Below are positions 9,501 through 16,572 of a stretch of DNA of 64,000 bases, piece after piece. The stretch is from assembly GCF_004310295.1 (NCBI RefSeq), contig NZ_SISB01000001.1, positions 186,001 to 250,000 on the forward strand. The letters are read 5' to 3'. The notes beneath the pieces are model-generated. The model did not search any database, was not told the DNA's origin, and saw only the letters and a list, made by a program, of their open reading frames with translations. A program made the translations under genes and the position numbers. The stretch's first letter is position 1, and every line of letters begins with the position of its first letter. The DNA is from Pseudomonas sp. BGI-2. Its GTDB lineage: Bacteria > Pseudomonadota > Gammaproteobacteria > Pseudomonadales > Pseudomonadaceae.

Positions 9501-11441
9501 GCCCACGCGATCATCCGTCCGCTTGAGTTTTTGGGGATCAAGAGTGACCAGACAATCAAAGTGCCCGGTGTTTATCTGATCGGCTCATCGGCTGATCGCG
9601 CGGCACCCCAGGTGCTTGTTGCACCTCACAGCCCTCGACACGGGGTTAAGGAATATGAAAATGAAGCGCAACTGCTGGCAGAACTGAAGACCCGCGGACC
9701 GTTGCTCGACTGGCTACTGCTGAATCTGCCGCAGCCCGAGCGGATACTGCTGGAGACCCGCATGGCGACCACCCATCGCCGTGTTGCCAGAGCCGAGCCG
9801 AAGAACACGGGTCATCTCTCCACCGTGACTACGCTGGCCTCCAATCCGATCAAGGGGAACCTGTTCAAACATCTGCTCAATGACAACGCCGCGTTGCTGG
9901 GCCGATTGCTCGGTTGCCAGTCCGATGACAACAAACAGGGAGAATGGGCAACCATCAAGCATGTACTGGGCGAAGACCTGCACGCGGCCTATTCGTATTT
10001 CATGGGCAAACTCGCCTACCCGGAGACGGTGTGGCGCAGTTACCGCGATATCAAGCAATCCGCCGAAGACCTGCAAACCCATAAATGGGGCGTCGCCATT
10101 AAAGAGTTCATCAGCGGCATGGCCGAACTCTCTACGCTGCGCCAATCACTGGGGAATGAGACATTGCTGCCTTCGACACCCGCCACACCGGAGACAGAGA
10201 CAGAGACAAAAACACCCGATACCAGGCTCAAATGGCAGGACATCGACGTCACCGCCCCCGAACGCACGAAATTGAAACGCCATGAAAGTATTAATGTCGA
10301 TCTGGGTTCGCTGACATCAGACGCAAAGCTTGGGCTCTACACCCATCCAACGACAAAAAAACAGTACGGGCCGGTTGAAGGAAAGGTGTATCCGGTCATG
10401 AAGTGCGGTACCCACTGGCGCATCGGCGACACGAACACCCGTGGCCCGCTTCTGCGCCAGAACGGATCGAAACAATGGGTGCTTGATGGGCCGAAATCCG
10501 CGCCCCGCTTCAGCTTGTTCGGACGATGGGAGACCGCACGATCAGTTTTTGAGGGCATGAACGTCGATGCCACAGGAATGCCCGCCATTCGTCGCAAGTT
10601 TCCGCAAAAGGCCCGCCAGATCGACGAAGCGCTGGACCTGGCAACGACTTATGCCTGGAACAGCTATCGAAATCTGCAACTGCTGAAGACTTCCGACGGT
10701 AAGGTCACTCCCGTGCATCAACTCGTCATGGATTTCATGGGTGTGCAGGAAGTGCTGCCGGCGCATGTCGAGAAGATTGAAAAAGTCGTCGGCGACGTTT
10801 TCACCGCGCTGCTGGAGCCATCACTCAGAAAACCGAAGTCCAGTCGTTTTGCGGTCGGCAGACTGACCGAAGACGCACATAACACATTTGCCTTCATCGT
10901 GGCTTCAGACGCCAACCGTAGAATTCACCTCGCGGAAAGATTCTTCGATCCCGGATTCGAACTTTACCGCCAACACCTGACCGACGCGGCCTTCCCTATC
11001 CACACCCATGCCCGAGCAGTGACCTTGATTCATGAGCTGTCGCACATGGCCTGTAAAACCGAGGACATTTCTTATCTCGATCCCGGCAGACCGTTCACCG
11101 AGCTGATTGGAACAGCCACTCCCCCGGCAACTGAACTCAAACGCGCCTTAACCGACGCTCAGACCACGGCACTCTCGATCAAGACGCCGTTGACCCAGCT
11201 GTTTATGACCCAGGATCCTGATACCGGTGTGTGGGAGGATCCAGGCAGTACGTCTTATGAAGATACGGATCGGGTGAAGGCGCATATTCTGGCGTTGACT
11301 GGCTCAGAAAACCTGAGCGGTGCCCGCCACACTTTCAAGAAAGATCCACTGGTCAGGCTGGCCGTGCAGCTAAGTAATGCTGACAGCGTCTCCTGGTTGG
11401 TCAGTCAATTGGGGCGCCAACTGCACGTCAGCACGCCCTGA
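6573..11441 (+). CDS. Giant toxin-like protein with C-terminal aspzincin-type metalloprotease motif
   Basis: A 1622-residue protein with no signal peptide or obvious membrane segment. Most of it is helical. The ALDVRGLIDDRLL and PGVYLIGSSADRAAPQVLVAPHS blocks resemble the large Pseudomonas proteins annotated as dermonecrotic-toxin/DUF6543. Near the C-terminus is HELSH (His1487, Glu1488, His1491) followed by TED-IS-Y, with Asp1498. This matches the aspzincin pattern HExxH...GTxDxxY of deuterolysin and Lys-specific endopeptidases (M35) except for the Gly. Predicted role: a contact or secreted toxin with protease activity; export route and target are unknown. The ATG is preceded by GAGG. No immunity gene was recognised next to it; the following gene is FecR-like. 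Confidence 0.72.
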   Translation: MTEPVEPYFFDEAERASTAKQPGDREKALNFTLADLKWLKHVYLATHAARIAQKDPMHVYQLLLKVTGTPDIQLAGAFAMSRPDDAEVTLYTPRKGLIKFADMTDLKNKLKEWLAQATAKRELLRFLSIEQRSVLPAATAPDVSTKDIEGAVFQDQQQNLDRNQEQNIKTMKDELLKTPTLQSMLDDTLKHALHKAFPTLDQRLTKLKSFMKTVSAFDGNEDQHTISSIPLSDALLHFYLTNHWPAGDSRVFANPEHNVSSDADNQAWESAVKEIAQSFTPHLHSLLALFWNTSMSIGLSRLDFFTEGLRDTFHTKLLHQRQNGILTTQDYLQLMKVSLSPDAHDPLRVEKVRVTAPFKHFAELASTLMIGGTNTLDFLYTPSRGIEATSNLPAVKKIVLEMMKTEGHEDTLLNFMSLDERATFLALEPVERLIEGKPVIGPVFKHLMVDILGKQQDNLSHALSRLRESAGTINPHALLDSALDVRGLIDDRLLTPEPSGRWSIRVDRGGSARPATVRAESAKEELSLLNAVEQALDLLLEKHPAISTATRSIADAQRVLGPSVASLQSSFTHTLSTALRSELKLRAVTRTLGATEQAIIKTVLDSPIHLQRAALNGFLPEVFSLVLKAGDATAPLKLASCFVLTERGGLDPVHSGKAILWTPALGFEAFKALTPLLTELGGRLADVNLRSTLLENLGRSERLPGKTYTLAPLQRVYGHFLDYLQKPYVHLDQSCLTNALATKLSATPLTSLLNLVALRKPMTGLDRAVDIARSLTTQQKLPAWLAQAPVNDLILHAELLQQYLNNVKDDQDYLTGIRSLQRTAHHELEKQLKADDFNINPDNVQVQISARPTSVARTQTLTDFALTHLKELDHLHFKLVSLDTTVIPEGMDERYIKDLIRNLKPGEHQQKIVSDALADTQANTDRRKRFYTQLPWQLMHYAHAEHLQEHLSKTGFDLIRQVMDMPDAIARAAVDGAHAIIRPLEFLGIKSDQTIKVPGVYLIGSSADRAAPQVLVAPHSPRHGVKEYENEAQLLAELKTRGPLLDWLLLNLPQPERILLETRMATTHRRVARAEPKNTGHLSTVTTLASNPIKGNLFKHLLNDNAALLGRLLGCQSDDNKQGEWATIKHVLGEDLHAAYSYFMGKLAYPETVWRSYRDIKQSAEDLQTHKWGVAIKEFISGMAELSTLRQSLGNETLLPSTPATPETETETKTPDTRLKWQDIDVTAPERTKLKRHESINVDLGSLTSDAKLGLYTHPTTKKQYGPVEGKVYPVMKCGTHWRIGDTNTRGPLLRQNGSKQWVLDGPKSAPRFSLFGRWETARSVFEGMNVDATGMPAIRRKFPQKARQIDEALDLATTYAWNSYRNLQLLKTSDGKVTPVHQLVMDFMGVQEVLPAHVEKIEKVVGDVFTALLEPSLRKPKSSRFAVGRLTEDAHNTFAFIVASDANRRIHLAERFFDPGFELYRQHLTDAAFPIHTHARAVTLIHELSHMACKTEDISYLDPGRPFTELIGTATPPATELKRALTDAQTTALSIKTPLTQLFMTQDPDTGVWEDPGSTSYEDTDRVKAHILALTGSENLSGARHTFKKDPLVRLAVQLSNADSVSWLVSQLGRQLHVSTP

Positions 11442-11445
11442 TGTC

Positions 11446-11467
11446 AAAAATAATTCTCAATTGATGG
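11446..11467. promoter_or_regulatory. Possible Fur box upstream of the FecR-like gene
   Basis: On the minus strand the sequence reads AATTGAGAATTATT, typical of one and a half Fur repeats (GATAAT-like hexamers). It lies about 75 bp before the FecR start. The match is only partial over the full 19-bp consensus. Confidence 0.4.
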
Positions 11468-11537
11468 TTAATTGCCATGACGGCTGTTCTCGCATGCTTC
11501 CCCTCAAGGTTAGAATGCAGGAAATCAGGATGAGTCA

Positions 11538-12539
11538 ATGACCGACAATTCTCTCTCGCAAGCCGAATATGACGCCATCACCGATGCCGCTGCGCACTGG
11601 TGCATGCGTCTGCACGCCGTCGACTGCACCGCCGAAGAGCGGATCGCCTTCGAACAATGGCGTGAAGCTCATCCGCTGCATGCGTTCGAGTACGAGGCCA
11701 TGCTGGAGATCTGGGAAGTCGCGGGGGATTTGCCGCGCCCCGAAGCCTTCCCATCGGTTGCCCGCTTCAAACCTGCCACGCCGTGGCGTACGGTCGGCAT
11801 TGCCGCCGCCGTTTGCGCCCTGGCGTTGCCGCTGGCGGCGTACAGCGGCTGGAACATGGGCTGGCTACCGAATTCGTATCAGCACTTCGACGCAAGTGAC
11901 ACGGTTCGTCAGGTCACCCTGAGCGATGGCAGCCAGGTGGAACTGAACCTGGGCAGCGAGCTGACCTTCAGCAACTACAAGGATCAGCGCCGGGTCACGC
12001 TGGAAAAAGGCGAAGCCTTCTTCAGCGTCAGCCACAACATGGCTCGCCCATTTATTGTCAGGGCAGCGGACGGCAGGATTCGGGTCACCGGGACCAAATT
12101 CAACGTCTGGATGTATGAAGATCAGGTGCGCGTTAACCTGATTGAAGGGTCGGTGCTGGTCAGCAGCAACGACGATCTTCCGGGCGACGGCTTGCGTCTC
12201 GGGCCGGCGATGCAGGCACGCTATAAACACGGCGACTTCACGCCGCAGATCAACCAGACCTACCCCAACGACAATTCCCTGGCCTGGCGCAGCGGCAAAC
12301 TGGTGCTCGATGATCTGGCGCTGAACGACGCACTGCCGTTGATCAACCGTTATCTGAACAAACCGATAATGGTCGCTGACTACAGCACTGGCACGATTCG
12401 TCTGGGTGGCATCTATAACATCAAAGAACTGAACAACCTGGTGGCTTCCCTGCCCAAAGTGTTGCCGGTCTACCTGACCCGTAACAAGGAAGGTAATCCG
12501 GTGCTCAATTCGATCCCGCAACAAACCCCCAAAAGCTGA
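11538..12539 (+). CDS. FecR-family anti-sigma/transmembrane sensor (FpvR-like candidate)
   Basis: A 333-residue protein: an N-terminal cytoplasmic FecR region (residues 1-80, AAHWCMRLHA, FEQWREAHPLHAFEYEAM), one transmembrane segment at about 85-105, then the periplasmic FecR domain (VRQVTLSDGSQVELNLGS, RRVTLEKGEAFFSV, RVTGTKFNVW) and an STN-like tail. Such proteins relay binding of a ferri-siderophore by an outer-membrane receptor to an ECF sigma factor. No sigma or receptor gene is adjacent, so it acts with partners elsewhere. The length (331 aa in P. aeruginosa FpvR), the convergent pvdQ gene and a possible Fur box suggest FpvR. The start has AGGATGAG upstream. Confidence 0.8.
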   Translation: MTDNSLSQAEYDAITDAAAHWCMRLHAVDCTAEERIAFEQWREAHPLHAFEYEAMLEIWEVAGDLPRPEAFPSVARFKPATPWRTVGIAAAVCALALPLAAYSGWNMGWLPNSYQHFDASDTVRQVTLSDGSQVELNLGSELTFSNYKDQRRVTLEKGEAFFSVSHNMARPFIVRAADGRIRVTGTKFNVWMYEDQVRVNLIEGSVLVSSNDDLPGDGLRLGPAMQARYKHGDFTPQINQTYPNDNSLAWRSGKLVLDDLALNDALPLINRYLNKPIMVADYSTGTIRLGGIYNIKELNNLVASLPKVLPVYLTRNKEGNPVLNSIPQQTPKS

Positions 12540-12540
12540 A

Positions 12541-12572
12541 AAGGCCGCAACCCTCAGCGGGATGCGGCCTTA
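12541..12572. terminator. Bidirectional terminator between FecR-like gene and pvdQ
   Basis: Inverted repeat AAGGCCGCA / TGCGGCCTT with a short loop and T-rich flank, placed between convergent genes one base after the fecR-like stop. Confidence 0.75.
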
Positions 12573-12595
12573 TTATTGCTTGAACTACACTCTTC

Positions 12596-14941
12596 TTACT
12601 GAGCGGCCACCTTCCCGGCTTTTTCATCCTGCTCGCGGATCGTCTGCGCCTGGTACTGCGGATCCGCGGTGATCTGTTGCTCGGTGAATGGCAACGGGCT
12701 CAGCTGCTTCTTCGAAAACGCCAGGGTCTGGTCCCGGGAATACTTCGACGTCGGGTCGCTGGACAACGAGAAGGCCAGCAGACCTTGAGCGTGCGGCCCC
12801 TTGTCATCAAAGGTCACCACCTGCAAATAGCTGGTGCCGCTGACGACTTCGAGTTTGCCATCGGTTCTCGGCACACTCTGGATAGCGTTGTACACGCCCA
12901 GCGTGCCCGGCCCGCCGTGGATCGGCGTCTGTTGGCCGCCGCTACTGACCACCTGAATGTCGCCCCAGCGGCTGTCATCCTTGAGCCCCAGTTTTTTCAC
13001 CTGTTCCACCGACGCCAGCATCACCTCGCGAATCGCCTTGAGGACCTGCGGATTATCGAGCGCCAGCCCACGTGGCGTGTGCTGCGGGTCTTTCGGGTCG
13101 AACGCCACTCGCCAGATGCCCGGGACTTGCTGCAACGGTTCCATCACATTCTGGAAGTGAACAAAACCGAGCCCGCTGTCCAGATTCGCGCTGCGATCCC
13201 ACGTTTTGAGGCTCGCACACAACGGAGCCAGCGCTGCGGCATCGGCGCCCAGATCACCGGCGCAAACTTGCAGCAGGTCCGGCATCACCTGCCCGGCCTG
13301 GTACACCTGATCATCCATCACCATCCGTTGCAAATCCGCCGCCGAGACCGGGCCAGCCTTGCTCAGCGTGCTCAGCCGGTCCAGGGCGAAACGTGAGCGC
13401 AGTCCCAGTGGCTGGCCTTCCTGACTGATCAGGGGCGAGAAACCGGTGAGCGGTTGCGCCGGGTTGGCCATCCACGCCGAGTCGTTGGAGTGTTGTACGT
13501 AGTCCTTGCGCAGCAGTTGCGGCAACTGGTCCGCCGCATAAATACCTTTTTGCGCCGCGTTCGGGTCGTTGTCCCAGGCACAGGCGCTGTTGGAACCGTC
13601 GAGGATGATCATCTGCACCCCGGCGTGCGGGTCGCTGCACTTGGCCAGTTTGTCGGCACTGACGTTCGGCACCACCGACAGGTTCATGTACAGCGTCTGT
13701 CCCTGATTATCTACCGCCAGGGTGTTGACCCACGGGATGCCCTGAAGCTCTTGCACCGAGGCCTGCAAATCTTTGAGGCTGGCGGCCTGGTTCATGGCGT
13801 ACCACTGCTGCAACACCCGGTCGTTTTCCAGGTTGGCATCGCGCAGGCTGTAGGCGTATTGCTTGTCCCAGTCGAGTTTGCCGGGCCACTGCACGATCGG
13901 GCCGAATTGCGAACTGTAGACCACATGGGACACCGCCTGGGTCTGGCCATCGGGTTGCTTCACGCTCACCGTCACGGTCTGCTTGTCCATCGGCAGCGAC
14001 TTGCCGTCGAGCAGGTAGCGGGTCGGATCCTTGGGATCAAGTTGCAGGCGATACAGGGTGAAATGCTTGGACGTGTCCACGGTGTGGGTCCACGCAAGGT
14101 GCTGGTTGAAACCGATGTTGATCATCGGCAGCCCCGGCAACGCTGCGCCCATCACATCCAGCTTGCCGGGAATGGTCAAGTGCATCTGATAGAAGCGCAT
14201 CCCGCCAATCCACGGGAAATGCGGGTTGGCCAGTAACATCCCGCGGCCATTGAACGAACGCTCGCTGCCAACCGCCACCGCATTGCTGCCGCGATCCAGG
14301 GCAAAGCGCTGCATGCGCGAAGCCGCTACCTCAAATGACGACGCGTCGCCGGCCACTTGGGCGACGTCTTGTGGTGGCGTGGCGCCGGCCAGTGCTTCGG
14401 CGAACTGCCCTACTCCGCCTTCGACCAACAGACGGCGAGTCAACTTGACCAGATCCTGCGAGGTGATGTCCCGTACCCATTCGCCCTGACACTGCTGCGG
14501 CAAACCCTGTGCGCGACGTTCGCGCAGCGAGCGGTTGTACCCCGCGACATAACCTTCCACCAGGTCACGCACTTGCGGGGTCTGCGCCTTCCAGAATCCG
14601 GCGACGGCCTCATGGGTGTTGAGCCAGGTGAAGAACAGATCGCTGACCTGGTTCTCGCGCTCCTCGACCGTCAGCTGATCCGGGCCGAAATAGCGCGAAC
14701 GTTCGCCATTGACGGTGACAATCTCATTGGCCAGCAAGCACAGGTTGTCCTGCGCGTAGGCGTAACCGATGCCATAACCGAGCCCACGCTCGTTTTCGGC
14801 ACGAATATGCGGTACACCGAAACTGGTGCGGCGAATGTCGGCGCTCGCCTGCTCGGGCGTACTGCGCGCGCTTGCCGCAAGACTCAGCCCCACCAACATG
14901 CCCGCAAGGCTCAACCTGGTTAATTGACTGGAAATAATCAC
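12596..14941 (-). CDS. pvdQ: Acyl-homoserine lactone acylase / pyoverdine maturation acylase PvdQ
   Basis: A 781-residue periplasmic Ntn-hydrolase of the penicillin-acylase family. It removes the fatty-acyl chain from the pyoverdine precursor and can cleave long-chain AHLs. It has a signal peptide (to about ASARS), an alpha chain, then the autoprocessing site Gly|Ser219 in DRGSNAVAV, where Ser219 becomes the N-terminal nucleophile; P. aeruginosa PvdQ uses Ser217. Other family stretches are GIGYAYAQDNLCLL and NIGFNQHLAWTHTVD. The best start is a GTG at 14941 with AGGAG five bases upstream; an in-frame ATG 42 bases earlier has none. A candidate PvdS box lies upstream. Confidence 0.88.
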   Translation of the reverse strand: MIISSQLTRLSLAGMLVGLSLAASARSTPEQASADIRRTSFGVPHIRAENERGLGYGIGYAYAQDNLCLLANEIVTVNGERSRYFGPDQLTVEERENQVSDLFFTWLNTHEAVAGFWKAQTPQVRDLVEGYVAGYNRSLRERRAQGLPQQCQGEWVRDITSQDLVKLTRRLLVEGGVGQFAEALAGATPPQDVAQVAGDASSFEVAASRMQRFALDRGSNAVAVGSERSFNGRGMLLANPHFPWIGGMRFYQMHLTIPGKLDVMGAALPGLPMINIGFNQHLAWTHTVDTSKHFTLYRLQLDPKDPTRYLLDGKSLPMDKQTVTVSVKQPDGQTQAVSHVVYSSQFGPIVQWPGKLDWDKQYAYSLRDANLENDRVLQQWYAMNQAASLKDLQASVQELQGIPWVNTLAVDNQGQTLYMNLSVVPNVSADKLAKCSDPHAGVQMIILDGSNSACAWDNDPNAAQKGIYAADQLPQLLRKDYVQHSNDSAWMANPAQPLTGFSPLISQEGQPLGLRSRFALDRLSTLSKAGPVSAADLQRMVMDDQVYQAGQVMPDLLQVCAGDLGADAAALAPLCASLKTWDRSANLDSGLGFVHFQNVMEPLQQVPGIWRVAFDPKDPQHTPRGLALDNPQVLKAIREVMLASVEQVKKLGLKDDSRWGDIQVVSSGGQQTPIHGGPGTLGVYNAIQSVPRTDGKLEVVSGTSYLQVVTFDDKGPHAQGLLAFSLSSDPTSKYSRDQTLAFSKKQLSPLPFTEQQITADPQYQAQTIREQDEKAGKVAAQ

Positions 14942-15004
14942 GCTCGCTCCTGATCGAAAAGACAAACACCCTGCGTCAAACACGCACCGCGCCTCCCCCT
15001 AGGA

Positions 15005-15027
15005 ACGAAACCCACGACAAAAATTTA
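15005..15027 (-). promoter_or_regulatory. Candidate PvdS iron-starvation box upstream of pvdQ
   Basis: Read on the minus strand, GCCTAAATT is followed by CGT. The known PvdS pattern is TAAAT then 16-17 bases then CGT. Here the spacing is 15, one short, so this is tentative. It lies about 65 bp upstream of the GTG start. Confidence 0.45.
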
Positions 15028-15185
15028 GGCCCGCAAAGGCGCTTTATCCGGCCATCTCACAGGCCTGTGACGTGACGGTGACGAATTTTCTACATTCGAG
15101 CCTTCATTATTTGTCGTGCTCGTACGTCTTATTGAATGAGAGCACCCATCACATTTCCTGGCCGGCTCGGAAAAGGAGTTTTTGC

Positions 15186-15557
15186 ATGTACAACTCGCAA
15201 CTGCCAACGGACGGTGGTAACGCGCCAAAGGGCTCAGCCATGGGCGCCGGCGTCTTCAATCAACGGGGCGAGCGCAATGGCAACGAACGGATCAGATTGC
15301 TGCTCAAAAGCTTTGGTCTGCGAACCAGCCTGATTCGCCTCAAAGTCATCGACGCCTTGCTGACCGCCGCCGAAAGCGAGCGCAGCCTGGGCGTGCGCGG
15401 GGTGCACGGCCATTTGCTGGACCTGGATATTCCCCTGTCCTTTCTCAGTGTGCGAGAAGTGTTGAAACGCTTGTGCAGCGAAGGCGTGATCACGCTCAAT
15501 GCGGACAAAAGCTACAGCCTGCATCCAGACGCTGTAGCCATGCTTCATCGCGACTGA
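15186..15557 (+). CDS. Truncated Fur-like winged-helix regulator
   Basis: A 123-residue protein whose residues 35-118 (GNERIRLLLKSFGLRTSLIRLKVIDALL, LDIPLSFLSVREVLKRLCSEGVI) follow the winged-helix N-terminal domain of Fur/Zur proteins, including the R-x(5)-V-x-x-L pattern before the first DNA-binding helix. It then stops: the metal-binding, dimerising C-terminal domain of Fur is absent. Such short genes are sometimes labelled Fe2+/Zn2+ uptake regulator in pseudomonads. The ATG at 15186 has AAAAGGAG upstream. It is divergent from pvdQ, across 244 bp. DNA binding is likely; metal sensing is doubtful. Confidence 0.68.
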   Translation: MYNSQLPTDGGNAPKGSAMGAGVFNQRGERNGNERIRLLLKSFGLRTSLIRLKVIDALLTAAESERSLGVRGVHGHLLDLDIPLSFLSVREVLKRLCSEGVITLNADKSYSLHPDAVAMLHRD

Positions 15558-15577
15558 TCAGCTCAAAGGTGCGTCGC

Positions 15578-15766
15578 TCAAGCTTTGACCTTGCGACGCA
15601 TCACGCCATTGATCACCACCACGACCACCGCCACGCCGATGGCGATGTACTGAAACAGCTTCTCGCTGATGACGCCTGTGTTTTGCAGATACGAAAGACC
15701 GAACATGATCCCCAATACCACCAGGGAGATCAGAATCGAGTATTTCAAACGTTGCGATTGAGTCAT
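15578..15766 (-). CDS. Small two-helix membrane protein (62 aa)
   Basis: A 62-residue protein starting MTQSQRLKYSI, with two hydrophobic stretches (about residues 8-25 and 38-56, GVAVVVVVINGVM) and a basic tail RRKVKA. Predicted inner-membrane hairpin. No family is recognised. The start chosen has AGGAACTCGCA upstream on the minus strand; the frame continues 18 codons further. It is convergent with the Fur-like gene, 20 bp apart. Confidence 0.6.
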   Translation of the reverse strand: MTQSQRLKYSILISLVVLGIMFGLSYLQNTGVISEKLFQYIAIGVAVVVVVINGVMRRKVKA

Positions 15767-15923
15767 TGCGAGTTCCTGAACCTGAAAAATGTATCCGGCT
15801 TGTATCCGAAAGCATGCCAAGCCCCTACCTATGTGCGGGAATGGGACGCTGCAAACGGGGTCTCATGTTACAGCCGATGAAGAGATTTGGCTTTATCGCG
15901 GCGATAACCATGAGGATTTTCAA

Positions 15924-16061
15924 ATGTTCCGTCGAATCACACTGCTGATTCCCCTGCTCGCTCTGCTGACCCTGAGCGGCTGCATCGTTTTCCCCCACGG
16001 CGGCTGGCACGGCGACCACCATTACGACAGGGGTGGACCTGGTTATTACCAGCACCGTTAA
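15924..16061 (+). CDS. Tiny lipoprotein (45 aa)
   Basis: A 45-residue precursor with a clean lipoprotein signal (MFRRITLLIPLLALLTLSGC) and a mature part of only about 26 residues rich in His, Gly and Tyr (GGWHGDHHYDRGGPGYYQHR). TGAGGA lies nine bases before the ATG. The His-rich tail could bind metal, but nothing else supports this. A hairpin terminator that followed it has been split by the inserted element described below. Confidence 0.6.
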   Translation: MFRRITLLIPLLALLTLSGCIVFPHGGWHGDHHYDRGGPGYYQHR

Positions 16062-16125
16062 CGCGCATTTGCAAGTGCAAAGCTGATCACTTATAAAAAA
16101 ACGTACCCTGTAATACTTGTAAATA

Positions 16126-16141
16126 AGCCCGCTCTTTAGCG
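16126..16141 (+). terminator. Left arm of a terminator split by an inserted element
   Basis: AAGCCCGC TCTTTA GCG here, and GCTCTTTAGCGGGCTTTTT at 16353-16371, would together form one normal terminator hairpin (AAGCCCGC, loop TCTTTA, GCGGGCTTTTT) if the element between them were removed. Confidence 0.7.
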
Positions 16142-16352
16142 TAATGCTGTTCACTTAAGACAATCATCAGTCGAGCGAGAACCTGTGGCGAGGGGATTCA
16201 TCCCCGTTGGGCTGCGAAGCGGCCCCCTGCGCCCGTTCAGACAGACCGAGTTGTGTGGATTTACGACTGCTTCGCAGCCGAACGGGGCGGTGCGACGTTT
16301 CGATGAATCCCCTCGCCACAAATGAGTGCCCGCGCTTAAGTGAACAGCATTA
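16142..16352. mobile_element. 211-bp MITE-like element with perfect 18-bp terminal inverted repeats and 11-bp target duplication
   Basis: The ends are exact inverted copies: TAATGCTGTTCACTTAAG (16142-16159) and CTTAAGTGAACAGCATTA (16335-16352). They are flanked by the identical 11-bp direct repeat GCTCTTTAGCG (16131-16141 and 16353-16363). The inside is itself a nested inverted repeat: a REP unit TGTGGCGAGGGGATTCAT (16184-16201) faces its exact complement (16303-16320), and 16202-16220 faces 16269-16287 with one mismatch. No coding capacity. A TSD of 10-12 bp with 18-bp ends is the pattern of IS4-family transposition, so it is probably mobilised in trans by such an IS. Confidence 0.85.
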
Positions 16353-16572
16353 GCTCTTTAGCGGGCTTTTTCGTGTAGGAATATTCCCGCACTACTGTAA
16401 GTCACTTCACAAACAACCTCTCTTTTTTCCTTTGAACCGCGAGCTAGACCGGTCACAAAAACTCTGAAATTTTGTGTCTCAATAACCGCAATGAAATCAT
16501 TCATCGATGATGACTATTCTTGCCTCGTCACCTGAGAACTCACTTTACAACTTCAGCCCCCAAAGGAATTTC

